Assembly: GCF_026344135.1 (NCBI RefSeq)
Contig: NZ_JAPKNA010000006.1
Coordinates: forward strand, 1-64,000
Direction of reading: 5' to 3'
Source of the DNA: Alcaligenes parafaecalis
GTDB taxonomy: Bacteria; Pseudomonadota; Gammaproteobacteria; Burkholderiales; Burkholderiaceae_B
DNA length: 64,000 bases
The position numbers and the translations under genes were made by a program. Shown piece after piece: positions 1 through 8,537 of the stretch. The notes beneath the pieces are model-generated. The model was not told the origin of the DNA, made no database searches, and saw only the letters and a list, made by a program, of their open reading frames with translations. The stretch's first letter is position 1. Each line of letters opens with the position of its first letter.

Positions 1-41
1 GCATCACCTCGCCCTAATCGTCCTGACTATCATCCCTTACC

Positions 42-97
<56 letters not shown>

Positions 98-164
98 CCC
101 ACTTCCCCACTGCACACTTCCCCACTTCCCCAAAAGTCTGTATGAGCCTTCTCCGACATTTCTC

Positions 165-406
165 TTTTTCTAGAGCGATGAGGGGAACGCTGCGGTGGGC
201 GAGTCAGGGCTCTGGCCGCGGTCTCTTGAGCTATCCAGGGTGCAAGCCCTGTGCTGTCTGAGCGGGGCGCTTGTGGTTCGTCCGGGGGACGAACCACCCC
301 GTGAGTTCACAGGGCGCCTGGATAGCTCAAGAGACAAGGGCACCCGTGCGCAGCACGGGCCGGGGCCCCGCCACACCGCAGCGTTCCCCTCATCGCTCTA
401 GAAAAA
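165..406. repeat. Nested palindromic repeat element with perfect 33-bp inverted ends
   Basis: The outer arms 165-197 and 374-406 are perfect 33-bp inverted repeats. Inside them, 221-239 and 317-335 form a perfect 19-bp pair, 246-253 and 308-315 an 8-bp pair, and 273-283 and 287-297 an 11-bp pair closing on a 3-base loop. A further hairpin lies at 343-359. The arms nest in order, so one strand could fold into a single long interrupted stem about 240 bases long. No transposase is present. It could be a MITE-like or REP-like intergenic element, but the family is not recognised. Confidence 0.85.
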
Positions 407-446
407 CTGAGCCAATCTCAACAACAAGACTCAAACAGCAGACAAT

Positions 447-479
447 AAAAAACGCCACCTGAACCCAGATGGCGTTTTC
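447..479 (-). terminator. Intrinsic terminator of accD
   Basis: The stem AAAACGCCA (449-457) pairs with TGGCGTTTT (470-478). Read on the minus strand it is followed by a T run, so it lies at the right place and in the right direction to end the accD transcript. Confidence 0.85.
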
Positions 480-503
480 TTCAATCCGCTTAAGCCTTGA
501 GCA

Positions 504-1382
504 TCAAGGATGACGCGAAACAGCCTCAGCAGGTTGGCGCGTCAACAGAGCCAGCAGCTCCGCCAGTTCACGCTGCAATTCACGGCGATCGATCACCATA
601 TCAATGGCGCCCTTCTCCAGCAGGAACTCGGCACGCTGGAAGCCTTCAGGCAGCTTCTCACGCACCGTCTGCTCGATCACGCGGGGACCGGCAAAGCCGA
701 TCAAAGCATTAGGCTCAGCAATCACCACATCGCCCATAAAGGCGAAACTGGCCGACACCCCACCCATTGTTGGGTCCGTCAAAATGCTGATGAACGGCAG
801 ACCTGCCTCGGACAGCTCGGCCAAAATAGCCGTCGTCTTGGCCATCTGCATCAAGGAGAACAAGCTCTCCTGCATACGAGCACCGCCAGAAGCGGCCACG
901 CAGATGAAAGGACTGCGATTAGCAATAGCCGCTTGCACACCACGAGTGAAGCGTTCGCCAACCACCGAACCCATGGAACCAGCCATGTACTCAAACTCGA
1001 AACAAGCCACGACCGCAGGCACAGACAAAATCGTGCCGCTCATCACCACCATGGCTTCAGTTTCGCCCGTTTGCTTGGCCGCCTCGGAAACGCGTTCCGT
1101 GTACTTACGTGAATCACGGAACTTCAAAGGGTCCATAGGACGGGTGTTGGAACCAATCTCAGTCTGGCCTTCGGGGTCCAGCAAGGATTTGATCCGGCCA
1201 CGCGCACCAATACGCATGTGATGGCTGCACTTGGGGCAGACATTCAAGGTTGCCTGGAGATCTTCCTTGTAGAGCACAGACTCACACGACGGACATTTCA
1301 CCCACAGCCCTTCGGGAACACGACGGCTGCTTTCGGGGTTACGGTTAATTCGCGGCGGGAGTATTTTCTCGATCCAGCTCAT
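504..1382 (-). CDS. accD: Acetyl-CoA carboxylase carboxyltransferase subunit beta
   Basis: This is the beta subunit of the carboxyltransferase half of acetyl-CoA carboxylase, which pairs with AccA to move the carboxyl group from biotin to acetyl-CoA in the first step of fatty-acid synthesis. The 292-residue product opens MSWIEKILPP and has the family's N-terminal zinc ribbon at C30, C33, C49 and C52. The crotonase-like core follows, with the GGARMQES stretch. An upstream in-frame start would add 14 residues, but the ATG at 1382 has AGGA about 8 bases before it and matches the family N-terminus. It lies downstream of trpA but is separated from it by a terminator, so it probably has its own promoter or depends on read-through. 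Confidence 0.97.
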   Translation of the reverse strand: MSWIEKILPPRINRNPESSRRVPEGLWVKCPSCESVLYKEDLQATLNVCPKCSHHMRIGARGRIKSLLDPEGQTEIGSNTRPMDPLKFRDSRKYTERVSEAAKQTGETEAMVVMSGTILSVPAVVACFEFEYMAGSMGSVVGERFTRGVQAAIANRSPFICVAASGGARMQESLFSLMQMAKTTAILAELSEAGLPFISILTDPTMGGVSASFAFMGDVVIAEPNALIGFAGPRVIEQTVREKLPEGFQRAEFLLEKGAIDMVIDRRELQRELAELLALLTRQPAEAVSRHP

Positions 1383-1436
1383 TGTTAGATCCTGTTTTCG
1401 CTTGGCCGACACCCGGCCCGCCAAGCTCTTTATTCT

Positions 1437-1467
1437 GAAAAAAAGCGCCTGTTCATCAAGAACAGGC
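1437..1467 (-). terminator. Intrinsic terminator after trpA
   Basis: The stem GCCTGTTC (1447-1454) pairs with GAACAGGC (1460-1467) over a 5-base loop. On the minus strand it is followed after GC by seven T residues. It lies between the trpA stop and accD and should separate the trp genes from accD at least partly. Confidence 0.88.
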
Positions 1468-1499
1468 AGATGATTCTATACGCGGAATAGGTATTTAGG

Positions 1500-2333
1500 C
1501 TAATTATCCAATGCCTGACGTATCTGCGCGAGCCATTGGCTGGCCGCTGCAACTGCAGCAGCATCCACGTCTTTGGGCTCCTTGCCGGCATTTTCCTGCA
1601 CCGCCTGCTCCATCGTCTGGATCAGCTTGGAGCCAATAACCACGGCATCTGCACTACGGGAAATCGCTTTGGCGCTTTGTGCATCGCGAATCCCGAAACC
1701 CACTCCGACCGGAATTTTGACGTGCTGGCGAATGCGCTGCAAGTGGTGCTCCACGTCAGCCACATCAATCTGGGCCGAGCCGGTCACCCCTTTCAGGGAC
1801 ACATAATACACATAGCCCTGAGCCAGAGTAGCCACTTTGGCGATACGCTCGTCAGTCGACGTGGGCGAGAGCAGGAAAATCGTATCCACACCCTGCTCGG
1901 TCAGCAAACGGGTGAAATCGGTGGACTCTTCAGGCGGGTAATCCACCGTCAGCACCCCGTCCACCCCCGCTTTACCAGCCATCACGGCAAACTCGGCCTG
2001 GCCGATGCGCTCGATGGGATTGGCGTATCCCATCAACACCACCGGCGTTTCCTCGTCGATCAGGCGAAACTGCTGCACGATCTCCAGCACTTTACGCAAA
2101 CCGACGCCACGGCTGATGGCGCGTTCAGCAGCTTGCTGAATGACGGGACCATCGGCCGTAGGATCAGAAAACGGCACACCCAATTCAATGACATCCGCCC
2201 CGGCCTGACGCAATGCATGCATCAGAGCCACGGTCGCAGGCACCGAAGGATCGCCAGCCGTAATATAAGGCACCAGGGCGCAGCGCCCGTTCAAACCTTC
2301 AAACGTCTTTTTCAGACGCACATTACTCGACAT
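1500..2333 (-). CDS. trpA: Tryptophan synthase alpha chain
   Basis: TrpA cleaves indole-3-glycerol phosphate to indole and glyceraldehyde 3-phosphate, and the indole is channelled to TrpB. The 277-residue TIM barrel is of normal length. The catalytic pair is visible as E50 in VIELGVPFSDP and D61 in TADGP. The ATG at 2333 has GGGAACTG just upstream. It follows trpB by 16 bases on the same strand, so the two subunits of the alpha2-beta2 complex are translated from one message. A terminator follows directly. The upstream genes of the pathway are outside the window. Confidence 0.97.
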   Translation of the reverse strand: MSSNVRLKKTFEGLNGRCALVPYITAGDPSVPATVALMHALRQAGADVIELGVPFSDPTADGPVIQQAAERAISRGVGLRKVLEIVQQFRLIDEETPVVLMGYANPIERIGQAEFAVMAGKAGVDGVLTVDYPPEESTDFTRLLTEQGVDTIFLLSPTSTDERIAKVATLAQGYVYYVSLKGVTGSAQIDVADVEHHLQRIRQHVKIPVGVGFGIRDAQSAKAISRSADAVVIGSKLIQTMEQAVQENAGKEPKDVDAAAVAAASQWLAQIRQALDN

Positions 2334-2349
2334 ATCAGTTCCCGATTGC

Positions 2350-3549
2350 TTACAGAGTCAAGCCGCCGTACTCGGCGACCGTGTGCATGTCTTTGTCGCC
2401 ACGACCGGACAAACTGACCAGGATAATTTTATCCTTGGGCAAAGTCGGGGCGATGCGAGCCGCATGAGCCAAGGCGTGCGAAGACTCCAGCGCAGGCATA
2501 ATGCCTTCGATACGGCAGCAATCGTGAAACGCCTTCAGGGCATCTTCATCGGTGCAGGTAGCGTATTGGGCACGGCCACAGTCTTTCAGCCAAGCATGTT
2601 CAGGGCCGACACCGGGATAATCCAGACCAGCCGACACCGAGTGCGTAGGCATGACATTGCCGTCATCATCCTGCAGCACGTAGGTACGGTTGCCGTGCAA
2701 CACACCAACCATGCCCTTGTTCAGGGAGGCCGAGTGCGCCAGCGTATCCAGACCACGACCAGCCGCTTCCACACCGATCAGTTCAACATCCTTGTGTTCG
2801 ATATAGGGGTAGAAAATGCCCATGGCATTGGAACCACCACCCACCGAGGCCAGGACGTAATCAGGCTGACGACCAGCGTCCTGGGGCATTTGCTCCACAC
2901 ACTCGTCACCGATCACGCATTGGAAGTCGCGCACCATCATCGGGTAAGGATGAGGGCCAGCAACCGTACCAATGATGTAGAAGGTATTGCTGATATTGGT
3001 CACCCAGTCGCGCATGGCTTCATTCAGCGCATCTTTCAGGGTGCGCGAACCGGATTCCACGGGCACAACTGTCGCGCCCAGCAGTTTCATGCGGTACACA
3101 TTGGAAGCCTGACGACGAACGTCTTCGCTACCCATATAGACCACACACTCCAGACCATAGCGGGCGGCAACGGTTGCCGTGGCCACGCCATGCTGGCCTG
3201 CACCGGTTTCCGCAATAATGCGTGGCTTGCCCATGCGGCGAGCCAGCAGAATCTGACCAATACAATTGTTGATCTTGTGCGCGCCAGTGTGATTAAGATC
3301 TTCGCGCTTGAACCAGATTTGAGCTCCACCTAGTTGCTCCGACCATCGACGAGCATGGTACACGGGGCTGGGACGACCGACAAAATGCTTGAGTTCATAG
3401 TGAAACTCGCGCAGAAACTCAGGATCGTTCCGATACTGTTCGTAGGCTGCTTTTAACTCGTCCAGGGCGTGGACCAGCGTTTCAGCGACAAACGAACCAC
3501 CAAACTGACCAAAATGTCCATCCGGGTCGGGCAAGGTATAGGTTTTCAA
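2350..3549 (-). CDS. trpB: Tryptophan synthase beta chain
   Basis: TrpB is the PLP enzyme that condenses indole with serine to make tryptophan. The 399-residue protein carries the PLP lysine K92 in HTGAHKINN, and the phosphate-binding GGGSNA loop lies further on. The start is a TTG at 3549: the family N-terminus (DPDGHFGQFGGSFVAETL) begins within a few codons of it, and there is no in-frame ATG before about residue 105. GAGAG lies about 8 bases upstream. No leader peptide rich in Trp codons is visible in the 75 bases between relA and trpB, so classical attenuation is not supported. Confidence 0.96.
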   Translation of the reverse strand: MKTYTLPDPDGHFGQFGGSFVAETLVHALDELKAAYEQYRNDPEFLREFHYELKHFVGRPSPVYHARRWSEQLGGAQIWFKREDLNHTGAHKINNCIGQILLARRMGKPRIIAETGAGQHGVATATVAARYGLECVVYMGSEDVRRQASNVYRMKLLGATVVPVESGSRTLKDALNEAMRDWVTNISNTFYIIGTVAGPHPYPMMVRDFQCVIGDECVEQMPQDAGRQPDYVLASVGGGSNAMGIFYPYIEHKDVELIGVEAAGRGLDTLAHSASLNKGMVGVLHGNRTYVLQDDDGNVMPTHSVSAGLDYPGVGPEHAWLKDCGRAQYATCTDEDALKAFHDCCRIEGIMPALESSHALAHAARIAPTLPKDKIILVSLSGRGDKDMHTVAEYGGLTL

Positions 3550-3578
3550 AGCTCGCTCTCTTGATTGACAAGAACAAT

Positions 3579-3597
3579 CGCGGGCACAACGCCCGCG
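3579..3597 (-). terminator. Hairpin between relA and trpB, weak terminator
   Basis: CGCGGGC (3579-3585) pairs with GCCCGCG (3591-3597) over a 5-base loop. The minus-strand sequence after it (ATTGTTCTTG) is only partly T-rich. It may end relA transcripts inefficiently or shape the 5-prime leader of trpB. Confidence 0.45.
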
Positions 3598-3624
3598 AGG
3601 TTTAGGTTTACTGATTTTAGCAGT

Positions 3625-5919
3625 TCAGGACGAGTAGCGGCGGGCGCTGACGCCCGATAACTCGTTCAAAGCCACCAAGGCCTTTTGAATTTGCTCGCCA
3701 TCACGCACTTCAATCGTGAAGATCATGCGTGTCAATGAACGTCGACTTAGGGTATTAATGCCGGTGACGTTCAAACGCAGGCGGGCAAACACTTCCGACA
3801 GATCGCGCAACAGGCTGGGATGCTCTTGAGCCTCAATCGCCAGATCTACCGGATATTGAGTATCTCCCGTATCGCCCCAATCCACACTAATAGCCCTTTC
3901 AGGCTGTCGCTCGGCCAATTCCTGATAGGACTTGCAGTCCGCACGGTGAATCGACACACCTCGGCCACGGGTCACGAAACCGGCAATCAGATCAGGCGGA
4001 GCAGGACGACAGCAACGAGCTAACTGTGTCATCAGCGAATCCACGCCTACCACCAGCACACCGCTTTTGCCTGTCTTGGACACGCTTTCCCGAGCCGCAT
4101 CGAACACGCGCTGGACGGGTTCTTCTTCCGGAGTGTCCTCCCGGAACAAAGCGTCCACTTGCCGCAGGCTGAATTCGTCCTTGGCAACGGCTACATACAA
4201 GTCGTCCGCCTTGGCAAAACCCAGTTGCTGCGCCATCTGCTCCAGGTTTACTGCTGTGCGACCCAATCTTTGCAACTCTTTTTCGACCATATTCTGGCCT
4301 TGGGAGATGCGCTGCTGCAATTCAATCGCGTTAAACCAGGCCCGCACTTTGGAGCGCGAGCGTGGGCTGGCCAAAAAGCCTAGCTGCACATTCAACCAGT
4401 CCCGCGACGGGCCACCGGACTTGGCAGCCACAATCTCTACTGTCTGACCAGTCGACAGGCGAGTCGACAAAGGCACCATCTGCCCATCTACGCGTGCGCC
4501 CCGGCAACGGTGTCCCAGGTCGGTATGCAGGTAGTAGGCAAAATCGACCGGAGTCGCCCCCACGGGCAGCTCGATCACACGAGCCTGAGGTGTCAGCACA
4601 TAAATGTGTTCGTCTTCCTGAGCCTTCAAGGGCCGGGCAACAGCAGGTTTCTTAGGGGTGGCTATTGCCACTTCGGTTTCAGCAGCAAGGTCTTTACTGG
4701 TTTCCGCCTTGGGAGCAGGCTCGGTCGCATTGGATGTCGCCGCTTCCCTATCCCAGGCCAACAACTGGCGCATCCAGGCGATTTTTCGGTCGTCCTCGCC
4801 ATCGGCTGTCTGCTGACCGCCCTGCGCCCCGGCTTCCTTGTAGCGCCAGTGAGCAGCCATCCCGTATTCCGCAAACTGGTGCATGTCACGGGTGCGAATC
4901 TGAATCTCAAAGCAACGCCCCTGTGCATCCGCAATCACCGTATGCAGGGAGCGGTAGCCGTTGGGTTTGGGCCGGGAGATGTAATCATCAAACTCCTCGG
5001 GAACCGGCGTCCACAGCGAATGCACCACCGCCAGCGTGTGATAGCAACTGCGTTCATCATCCACAATGACGCGCAAGGCCCGCAAATCAAATAGCTGCTC
5101 AAAGTCCAGATGCTTGTTACGCATCTTGTTCCAGATACTGAAGATATGCTTGGGCCGACCGGAAACCTCAGCCACGATATGCTCGCGCTTCAAGGCGGCT
5201 AAAAGCTGGTCACGTACCTGGCTGATCAGGGTCTCGCGCTCTACCCGCTTATCTTCAAGCTGACTGGCAATATTCTTGTAGACCTCAGGATTCAGGAAGC
5301 GAAACGCCAGATCTTCCATTTCCCATTTGACCTGCCAAATCCCCAGCCGATTAGCCAGCGGCGTATACAGTTCCAGCGTCTCCCGGGCAAACTCCACCGG
5401 GCATACGGTTTTGGACTGTCTGTACCAGCGCAGGGACTGTAGGCGGGAGGCCAGACGCATCATCACAATGCGCAAATCTGCGGCCATTGCCAACAGCATC
5501 TTGCGCTTCATTTCTTTTTGATCGCCCCCGCCCGTCTGCTCTTTGGCCTGACCGGTAATAGAGCCCAAGCGATACAAGGCACGCGAGCCGCGTACCAGTG
5601 TCATCACTTCGGCGCCAAAGGCTTTTTGAACCGGGTCCTGCTTGACCTCCGGCCCAGGGGAGGGAGTGACGGCCAGCAAGGCGCTGGCTCGGGTTTGAGC
5701 GTCCACACCCAGGCCCGCCAAAATAAGCGCTACCTGAGCGCAATGGCTGTCCAAGGGTTCGCCGGTACTTCCGGCCAGATCCAGCAAAATAGGTCCCGCC
5801 CAGTCGGCAGCCGCCTGTAACAGCGTACGCCCTGCTTCATCCAGTCCGTGGCTGGCTTGCGCGAACCATAGAGGATTGAAGGCCGACTCGGCCATAGGGG
5901 GAGAAGCAGTGTGATTCAT
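3625..5919 (-). CDS. relA: GTP pyrophosphokinase RelA, (p)ppGpp synthetase
   Basis: This long RSH protein (764 residues) makes (p)ppGpp from ATP and GTP or GDP in the ribosome-linked stringent response. The N-terminal hydrolase region (about 20-190) lacks the HD and ED metal-binding motifs, as in gammaproteobacterial and betaproteobacterial RelA. The synthetase domain (about 255-365) has the nucleotide-binding motif DDYISRPKPNGYRSLHT at 311-327. A low-complexity Ala/Thr/Lys stretch (about 390-432) separates it from the TGS domain (about 437-500). The C-terminal zinc-finger/helical region and ACT domain run to the end. The ATG at 5919 lacks a clear Shine-Dalgarno, and a second ATG at 5895 is possible. 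A separate SpoT-like hydrolase would be expected elsewhere. Confidence 0.94.
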   Translation of the reverse strand: MNHTASPPMAESAFNPLWFAQASHGLDEAGRTLLQAAADWAGPILLDLAGSTGEPLDSHCAQVALILAGLGVDAQTRASALLAVTPSPGPEVKQDPVQKAFGAEVMTLVRGSRALYRLGSITGQAKEQTGGGDQKEMKRKMLLAMAADLRIVMMRLASRLQSLRWYRQSKTVCPVEFARETLELYTPLANRLGIWQVKWEMEDLAFRFLNPEVYKNIASQLEDKRVERETLISQVRDQLLAALKREHIVAEVSGRPKHIFSIWNKMRNKHLDFEQLFDLRALRVIVDDERSCYHTLAVVHSLWTPVPEEFDDYISRPKPNGYRSLHTVIADAQGRCFEIQIRTRDMHQFAEYGMAAHWRYKEAGAQGGQQTADGEDDRKIAWMRQLLAWDREAATSNATEPAPKAETSKDLAAETEVAIATPKKPAVARPLKAQEDEHIYVLTPQARVIELPVGATPVDFAYYLHTDLGHRCRGARVDGQMVPLSTRLSTGQTVEIVAAKSGGPSRDWLNVQLGFLASPRSRSKVRAWFNAIELQQRISQGQNMVEKELQRLGRTAVNLEQMAQQLGFAKADDLYVAVAKDEFSLRQVDALFREDTPEEEPVQRVFDAARESVSKTGKSGVLVVGVDSLMTQLARCCRPAPPDLIAGFVTRGRGVSIHRADCKSYQELAERQPERAISVDWGDTGDTQYPVDLAIEAQEHPSLLRDLSEVFARLRLNVTGINTLSRRSLTRMIFTIEVRDGEQIQKALVALNELSGVSARRYSS

Positions 5920-6002
5920 GTGGATTACGTCGATGTGGCCACTCAGCGCTGAAGTGGCTCTCTATACTGTAGACGCTAGTCTATCACCGCGAGTAAGAGC
6001 TT

Positions 6003-6521
6003 ATGAGTCTGAACACATGCCGCCAGCTTCTGTTGATTTGGCACTCCCGTACCGGCGCGGCCCGGCAATTGGCCGAACAGGCCGAAGAAGGTGCCCTGAA
6101 GGTGCTCAAGGAACTGGGCGAGACAGAACAGGTCTGTATCAAACGCTTGCATTGTGATCAGGTGCAGGCACAGGATTTGCGTGATTCGCAGGCCTATTTA
6201 TTCTGCGCCCCCGAGAATCTGGGTAGCCTGAGTGGGGCCATGAAAGAGTGCCTGGACCGGAACTATTACGAGGTGCTGGATCAGCTCAATGGACGTCCGT
6301 ACACCGCGCTGATCAGCGCGGGCAGCGATGGGCAAGGTGCACAGCGGCAACTGGAACGGATTTGTACCGGCTGGCGGCTAGATTTGGCCGCCCCTGTCCG
6401 TATATTCAATTTTCACGCCCAGACGCCAGAAACTATTCTGGCTTCCAAGACCTTGAATGAAGAGCAAATTGCCCTGGCTCGGGAAGCCGGTGGGCATCTG
6501 GCGGCCCTGCTTTGTCTATGA
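6003..6521 (+). CDS. Flavodoxin-like / NADPH-dependent FMN reductase-fold protein
   Basis: The 172-residue protein has an N-terminal beta strand and phosphate loop (LLLIWHSRTGAARQLA, about 9-24) typical of flavodoxin-fold proteins. A second conserved stretch lies around ENLGSLSGAMKECLDR (about 75-90). These suggest a soluble FMN-binding oxidoreductase, but the substrate cannot be told. It starts at ATG 6003 with AAGAG just upstream and is divergent from relA across 83 bases. A TATACT at 5963-5968 may be its -10 box, though no good -35 is visible. It converges on pncB and they share a terminator. Confidence 0.75.
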   Translation: MSLNTCRQLLLIWHSRTGAARQLAEQAEEGALKVLKELGETEQVCIKRLHCDQVQAQDLRDSQAYLFCAPENLGSLSGAMKECLDRNYYEVLDQLNGRPYTALISAGSDGQGAQRQLERICTGWRLDLAAPVRIFNFHAQTPETILASKTLNEEQIALAREAGGHLAALLCL

Positions 6522-6553
6522 AAAAAGCCCTTTGCATTAAGCAAAGGGCTTTG
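6521..6553. terminator. Bidirectional terminator between the flavodoxin-like gene and pncB
   Basis: AAGCCCTTTGC (6525-6535) pairs with GCAAAGGGCTT (6541-6551) over a 5-base loop. An A run on its left gives a strong T tract in the minus direction, which suits pncB. The right side is only weakly T-rich for the plus-strand gene. Confidence 0.85.
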
Positions 6554-6585
6554 AATCGACTTTATCGCATGACATAGCCAAAAGC

Positions 6586-7761
6586 TTAAGCTGGCGGCAA
6601 CTGAAAAACCTGCCGCAAGTAAGCCAAATACGCCGGATCATCACACATGGTCTTTTCAGGCGCATCCGAGACTTTCGCCACCGGCTGACCATTGCAACGC
6701 ACCATTTTCATGACGATCTGCAAAGGCTCATGGCCCAGGTCATTGGTCAGATTGGTGCCAATCCCGAAAGACACTTTGCAGCGCCCAGCAAAACGCAGGG
6801 CCAGCTCAATAGCTTTAGGAATAGTCAGGCCATCAGAGAACACCAGGGTCTTGGTACGCGGATCGGTACGGTTGGCTTGATAATGCGCCAGCAAGCGTTC
6901 GCCCCAGATGAAAGGGTCGCCCGAGTCGTGACGGGCACCGTCAAACAGCTTGCAGAAGTACATGTCAAAGTCGCGCAGGAAAGCATCCATGCCGTAGACA
7001 TCCGACAAGGCAATGCCCAGGTCACCGCGATACTCTTTGGCCCACACTTCCAGGGCAAAAATCTGCGAATCACGCAAGCGAGGGCCCAAAGCCTGACAAG
7101 CCTGCAAGTATTCGTGACCCATAGTGCCCAGTGGCGTCACCCCATACTTCATGGCCAGCCAGACGTTGCTGGTCCCCGCAAAATGCGGCTTCATCTGGTC
7201 AATCATGGTGGTGACCACTTCTTCGTGCCACTGCTTGGAAAAGCGGCGGCGCGTACCGTAGTCAGCCACACGGAAATCGCTCAAGGCAGGATCATCCACC
7301 ACCAGGCGCATTTTGGACTGCAGGCGTTCACGCCCTTCGGTCCATGGCGGCTGCGGACGCTCGTTACGGAAGTAAACCTCGTTCACAATGGCCAGCACCG
7401 GGATCTCGAACAGGATCGTGTGCAGCCAGGGGCCCTGGACCGAAATCTCGATCTCGCCAGGCTTGTCCCCCGCCTGCACTTGGATACAACGCTCCGGCAG
7501 ATGGAACAGTCCCAGGAAATCGACAAAATCGCTTTTTATAAAGCGTAGACTACGCAAATAATCCAGCTCGGCGTCTGAAAAACGCAACTGGCACAGCGCA
7601 TGAATTTCCGCCCGGATCTCATCCAGGTACTGGCTCAAATTAATGTTGGGAGTACGGCATTTATAGCGATACTCCACATGCGCAGCGGGGAAATGATGCA
7701 GAACAACCTGCATCATGGAAAACTTGTACAGGTCCGTATCAAGTAAAGAGGTAATGATCAT
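6586..7761 (-). CDS. pncB: Nicotinate phosphoribosyltransferase
   Basis: PncB joins nicotinate to PRPP, with ATP hydrolysis, to give nicotinate mononucleotide for NAD salvage. The protein has the family opening SLLDTDLYKFSMMQ, where the Asp-Tyr-Lys segment contributes to substrate binding. It also has the conserved SFGIGTNLTND loop near the C-terminus, which binds phosphate. At 391 residues it is of normal length. A GTG at 7764 could add one residue, but the ATG at 7761 has the better spacing from the AGG in GGTAGGTTT. It is divergent from fdxA across 240 bases that contain an 8-bp dyad. Confidence 0.95.
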   Translation of the reverse strand: MIITSLLDTDLYKFSMMQVVLHHFPAAHVEYRYKCRTPNINLSQYLDEIRAEIHALCQLRFSDAELDYLRSLRFIKSDFVDFLGLFHLPERCIQVQAGDKPGEIEISVQGPWLHTILFEIPVLAIVNEVYFRNERPQPPWTEGRERLQSKMRLVVDDPALSDFRVADYGTRRRFSKQWHEEVVTTMIDQMKPHFAGTSNVWLAMKYGVTPLGTMGHEYLQACQALGPRLRDSQIFALEVWAKEYRGDLGIALSDVYGMDAFLRDFDMYFCKLFDGARHDSGDPFIWGERLLAHYQANRTDPRTKTLVFSDGLTIPKAIELALRFAGRCKVSFGIGTNLTNDLGHEPLQIVMKMVRCNGQPVAKVSDAPEKTMCDDPAYLAYLRQVFQLPPA

Positions 7762-7878
7762 CACAAACCTACCGATTTTGATTGCGCAACCATAGCACGG
7801 GCGCCCATTCTTGCGTACCGCTATCTAGCAGGTGAGCTATTGCGCCATCTCAATAAGCAAGAAGCTGAATATTCGTTA

Positions 7879-7897
7879 AAATCGAAAGATTCGATTT
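7879..7897. promoter_or_regulatory. Perfect 8-bp dyad between pncB and fdxA
   Basis: AAATCGAA (7879-7886) and TTCGATTT (7890-7897) are perfect inverted repeats around a 3-base centre, embedded in an AT-rich patch between divergent genes. The size and position fit a repressor operator acting on pncB or fdxA. No regulator is identifiable in the window, so this is inference. Confidence 0.4.
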
Positions 7898-8001
7898 AAA
7901 TCCCATTTTTATCGTTCAGGCCCTGTGCGTTGTCACGCACCCCATCCACGACCCTTTGCCGTGACTGACCGCCTTAGCGATACCGCAGGAGTGTTACTGA
8001 A

Positions 8002-8325
8002 ATGACCCACGTCGTCACCGAAAACTGTATCAAGTGCAAATTCACCGATTGTGTGGATGTGTGCCCCGTAGACTGTTTTCGTGAAGGCCCGAACTTTCTG
8101 GTGATCGACCCGGACGAATGCATCGATTGCGCCGTCTGTATTCCCGAATGCCCGGCCAATGCCATTTTTGCTGAAGAAGACGTCCCGCAGGACCAGGTTC
8201 CCTTTATCGAGTTGAATGCCGAACTGACCCCGATCTTTGGCAGCATCAACCGCTCCAAAAAACCGCTGGAAGATGCGGACGACTGGAACGGTGTGGAGAA
8301 CAAACTACAGTATCTGGAGCGCTAA
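8002..8325 (+). CDS. fdxA: 7Fe ferredoxin ([3Fe-4S][4Fe-4S])
   Basis: This 107-residue soluble electron carrier belongs to the FdxA group. By analogy with Azotobacter ferredoxin I, C9, C17 and C50 should bind the 3Fe cluster, and C21, C40, C43 and C46 the 4Fe cluster. C12 and C25 are additional cysteines. The long C-terminal tail (residues 60-107) is typical of this group. The ATG at 8002 has AGGAG about 9 bases upstream. Its electron partner is not evident, since the neighbours pncB and phaZ are not obvious clients. Confidence 0.95.
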   Translation: MTHVVTENCIKCKFTDCVDVCPVDCFREGPNFLVIDPDECIDCAVCIPECPANAIFAEEDVPQDQVPFIELNAELTPIFGSINRSKKPLEDADDWNGVENKLQYLER

Positions 8326-8446
8326 GCCTTTAGCCTGCCCTATACCAGCCAGACCGGGTGGCTGCATTTGTACCCAGCCACTCTTGCGCCCAATCTCGCC
8401 TTTTGATAAAAAAACTTGCCGCACTGCAGCAAGGGAAAATCCCAAG

Positions 8447-8508
8447 TACAGAGGAACGGTAAACGTCGTATTGTTTCCCACAGGAATAAGCATATACATT
8501 CCTCTGTA
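8447..8508. promoter_or_regulatory. Spaced 10-bp inverted repeat upstream of phaZ
   Basis: TACAGAGGAA (8447-8456) and TTCCTCTGTA (8499-8508) are perfect inverted repeats 42 bases apart, ending about 30 bases before the phaZ start. They could be two half-sites for a regulator or a long RNA hairpin in the leader. Just upstream, CTTGC and GCAAG also face each other around 8414-8433. Confidence 0.35.
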
Positions 8509-8537
8509 TCAAATTAGGCAACACCAAGGCGCACACT

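Noticed and set aside
165..406. Insertion sequence
   Set aside because: The inverted ends are present but the interior is under 200 bases and encodes no transposase. No target duplication was recognised.
3550..3624. Possible trp leader peptide or attenuator before trpB
   Set aside because: There is no short frame with Trp codons. Only a GC-rich hairpin with a weak T tract is present.
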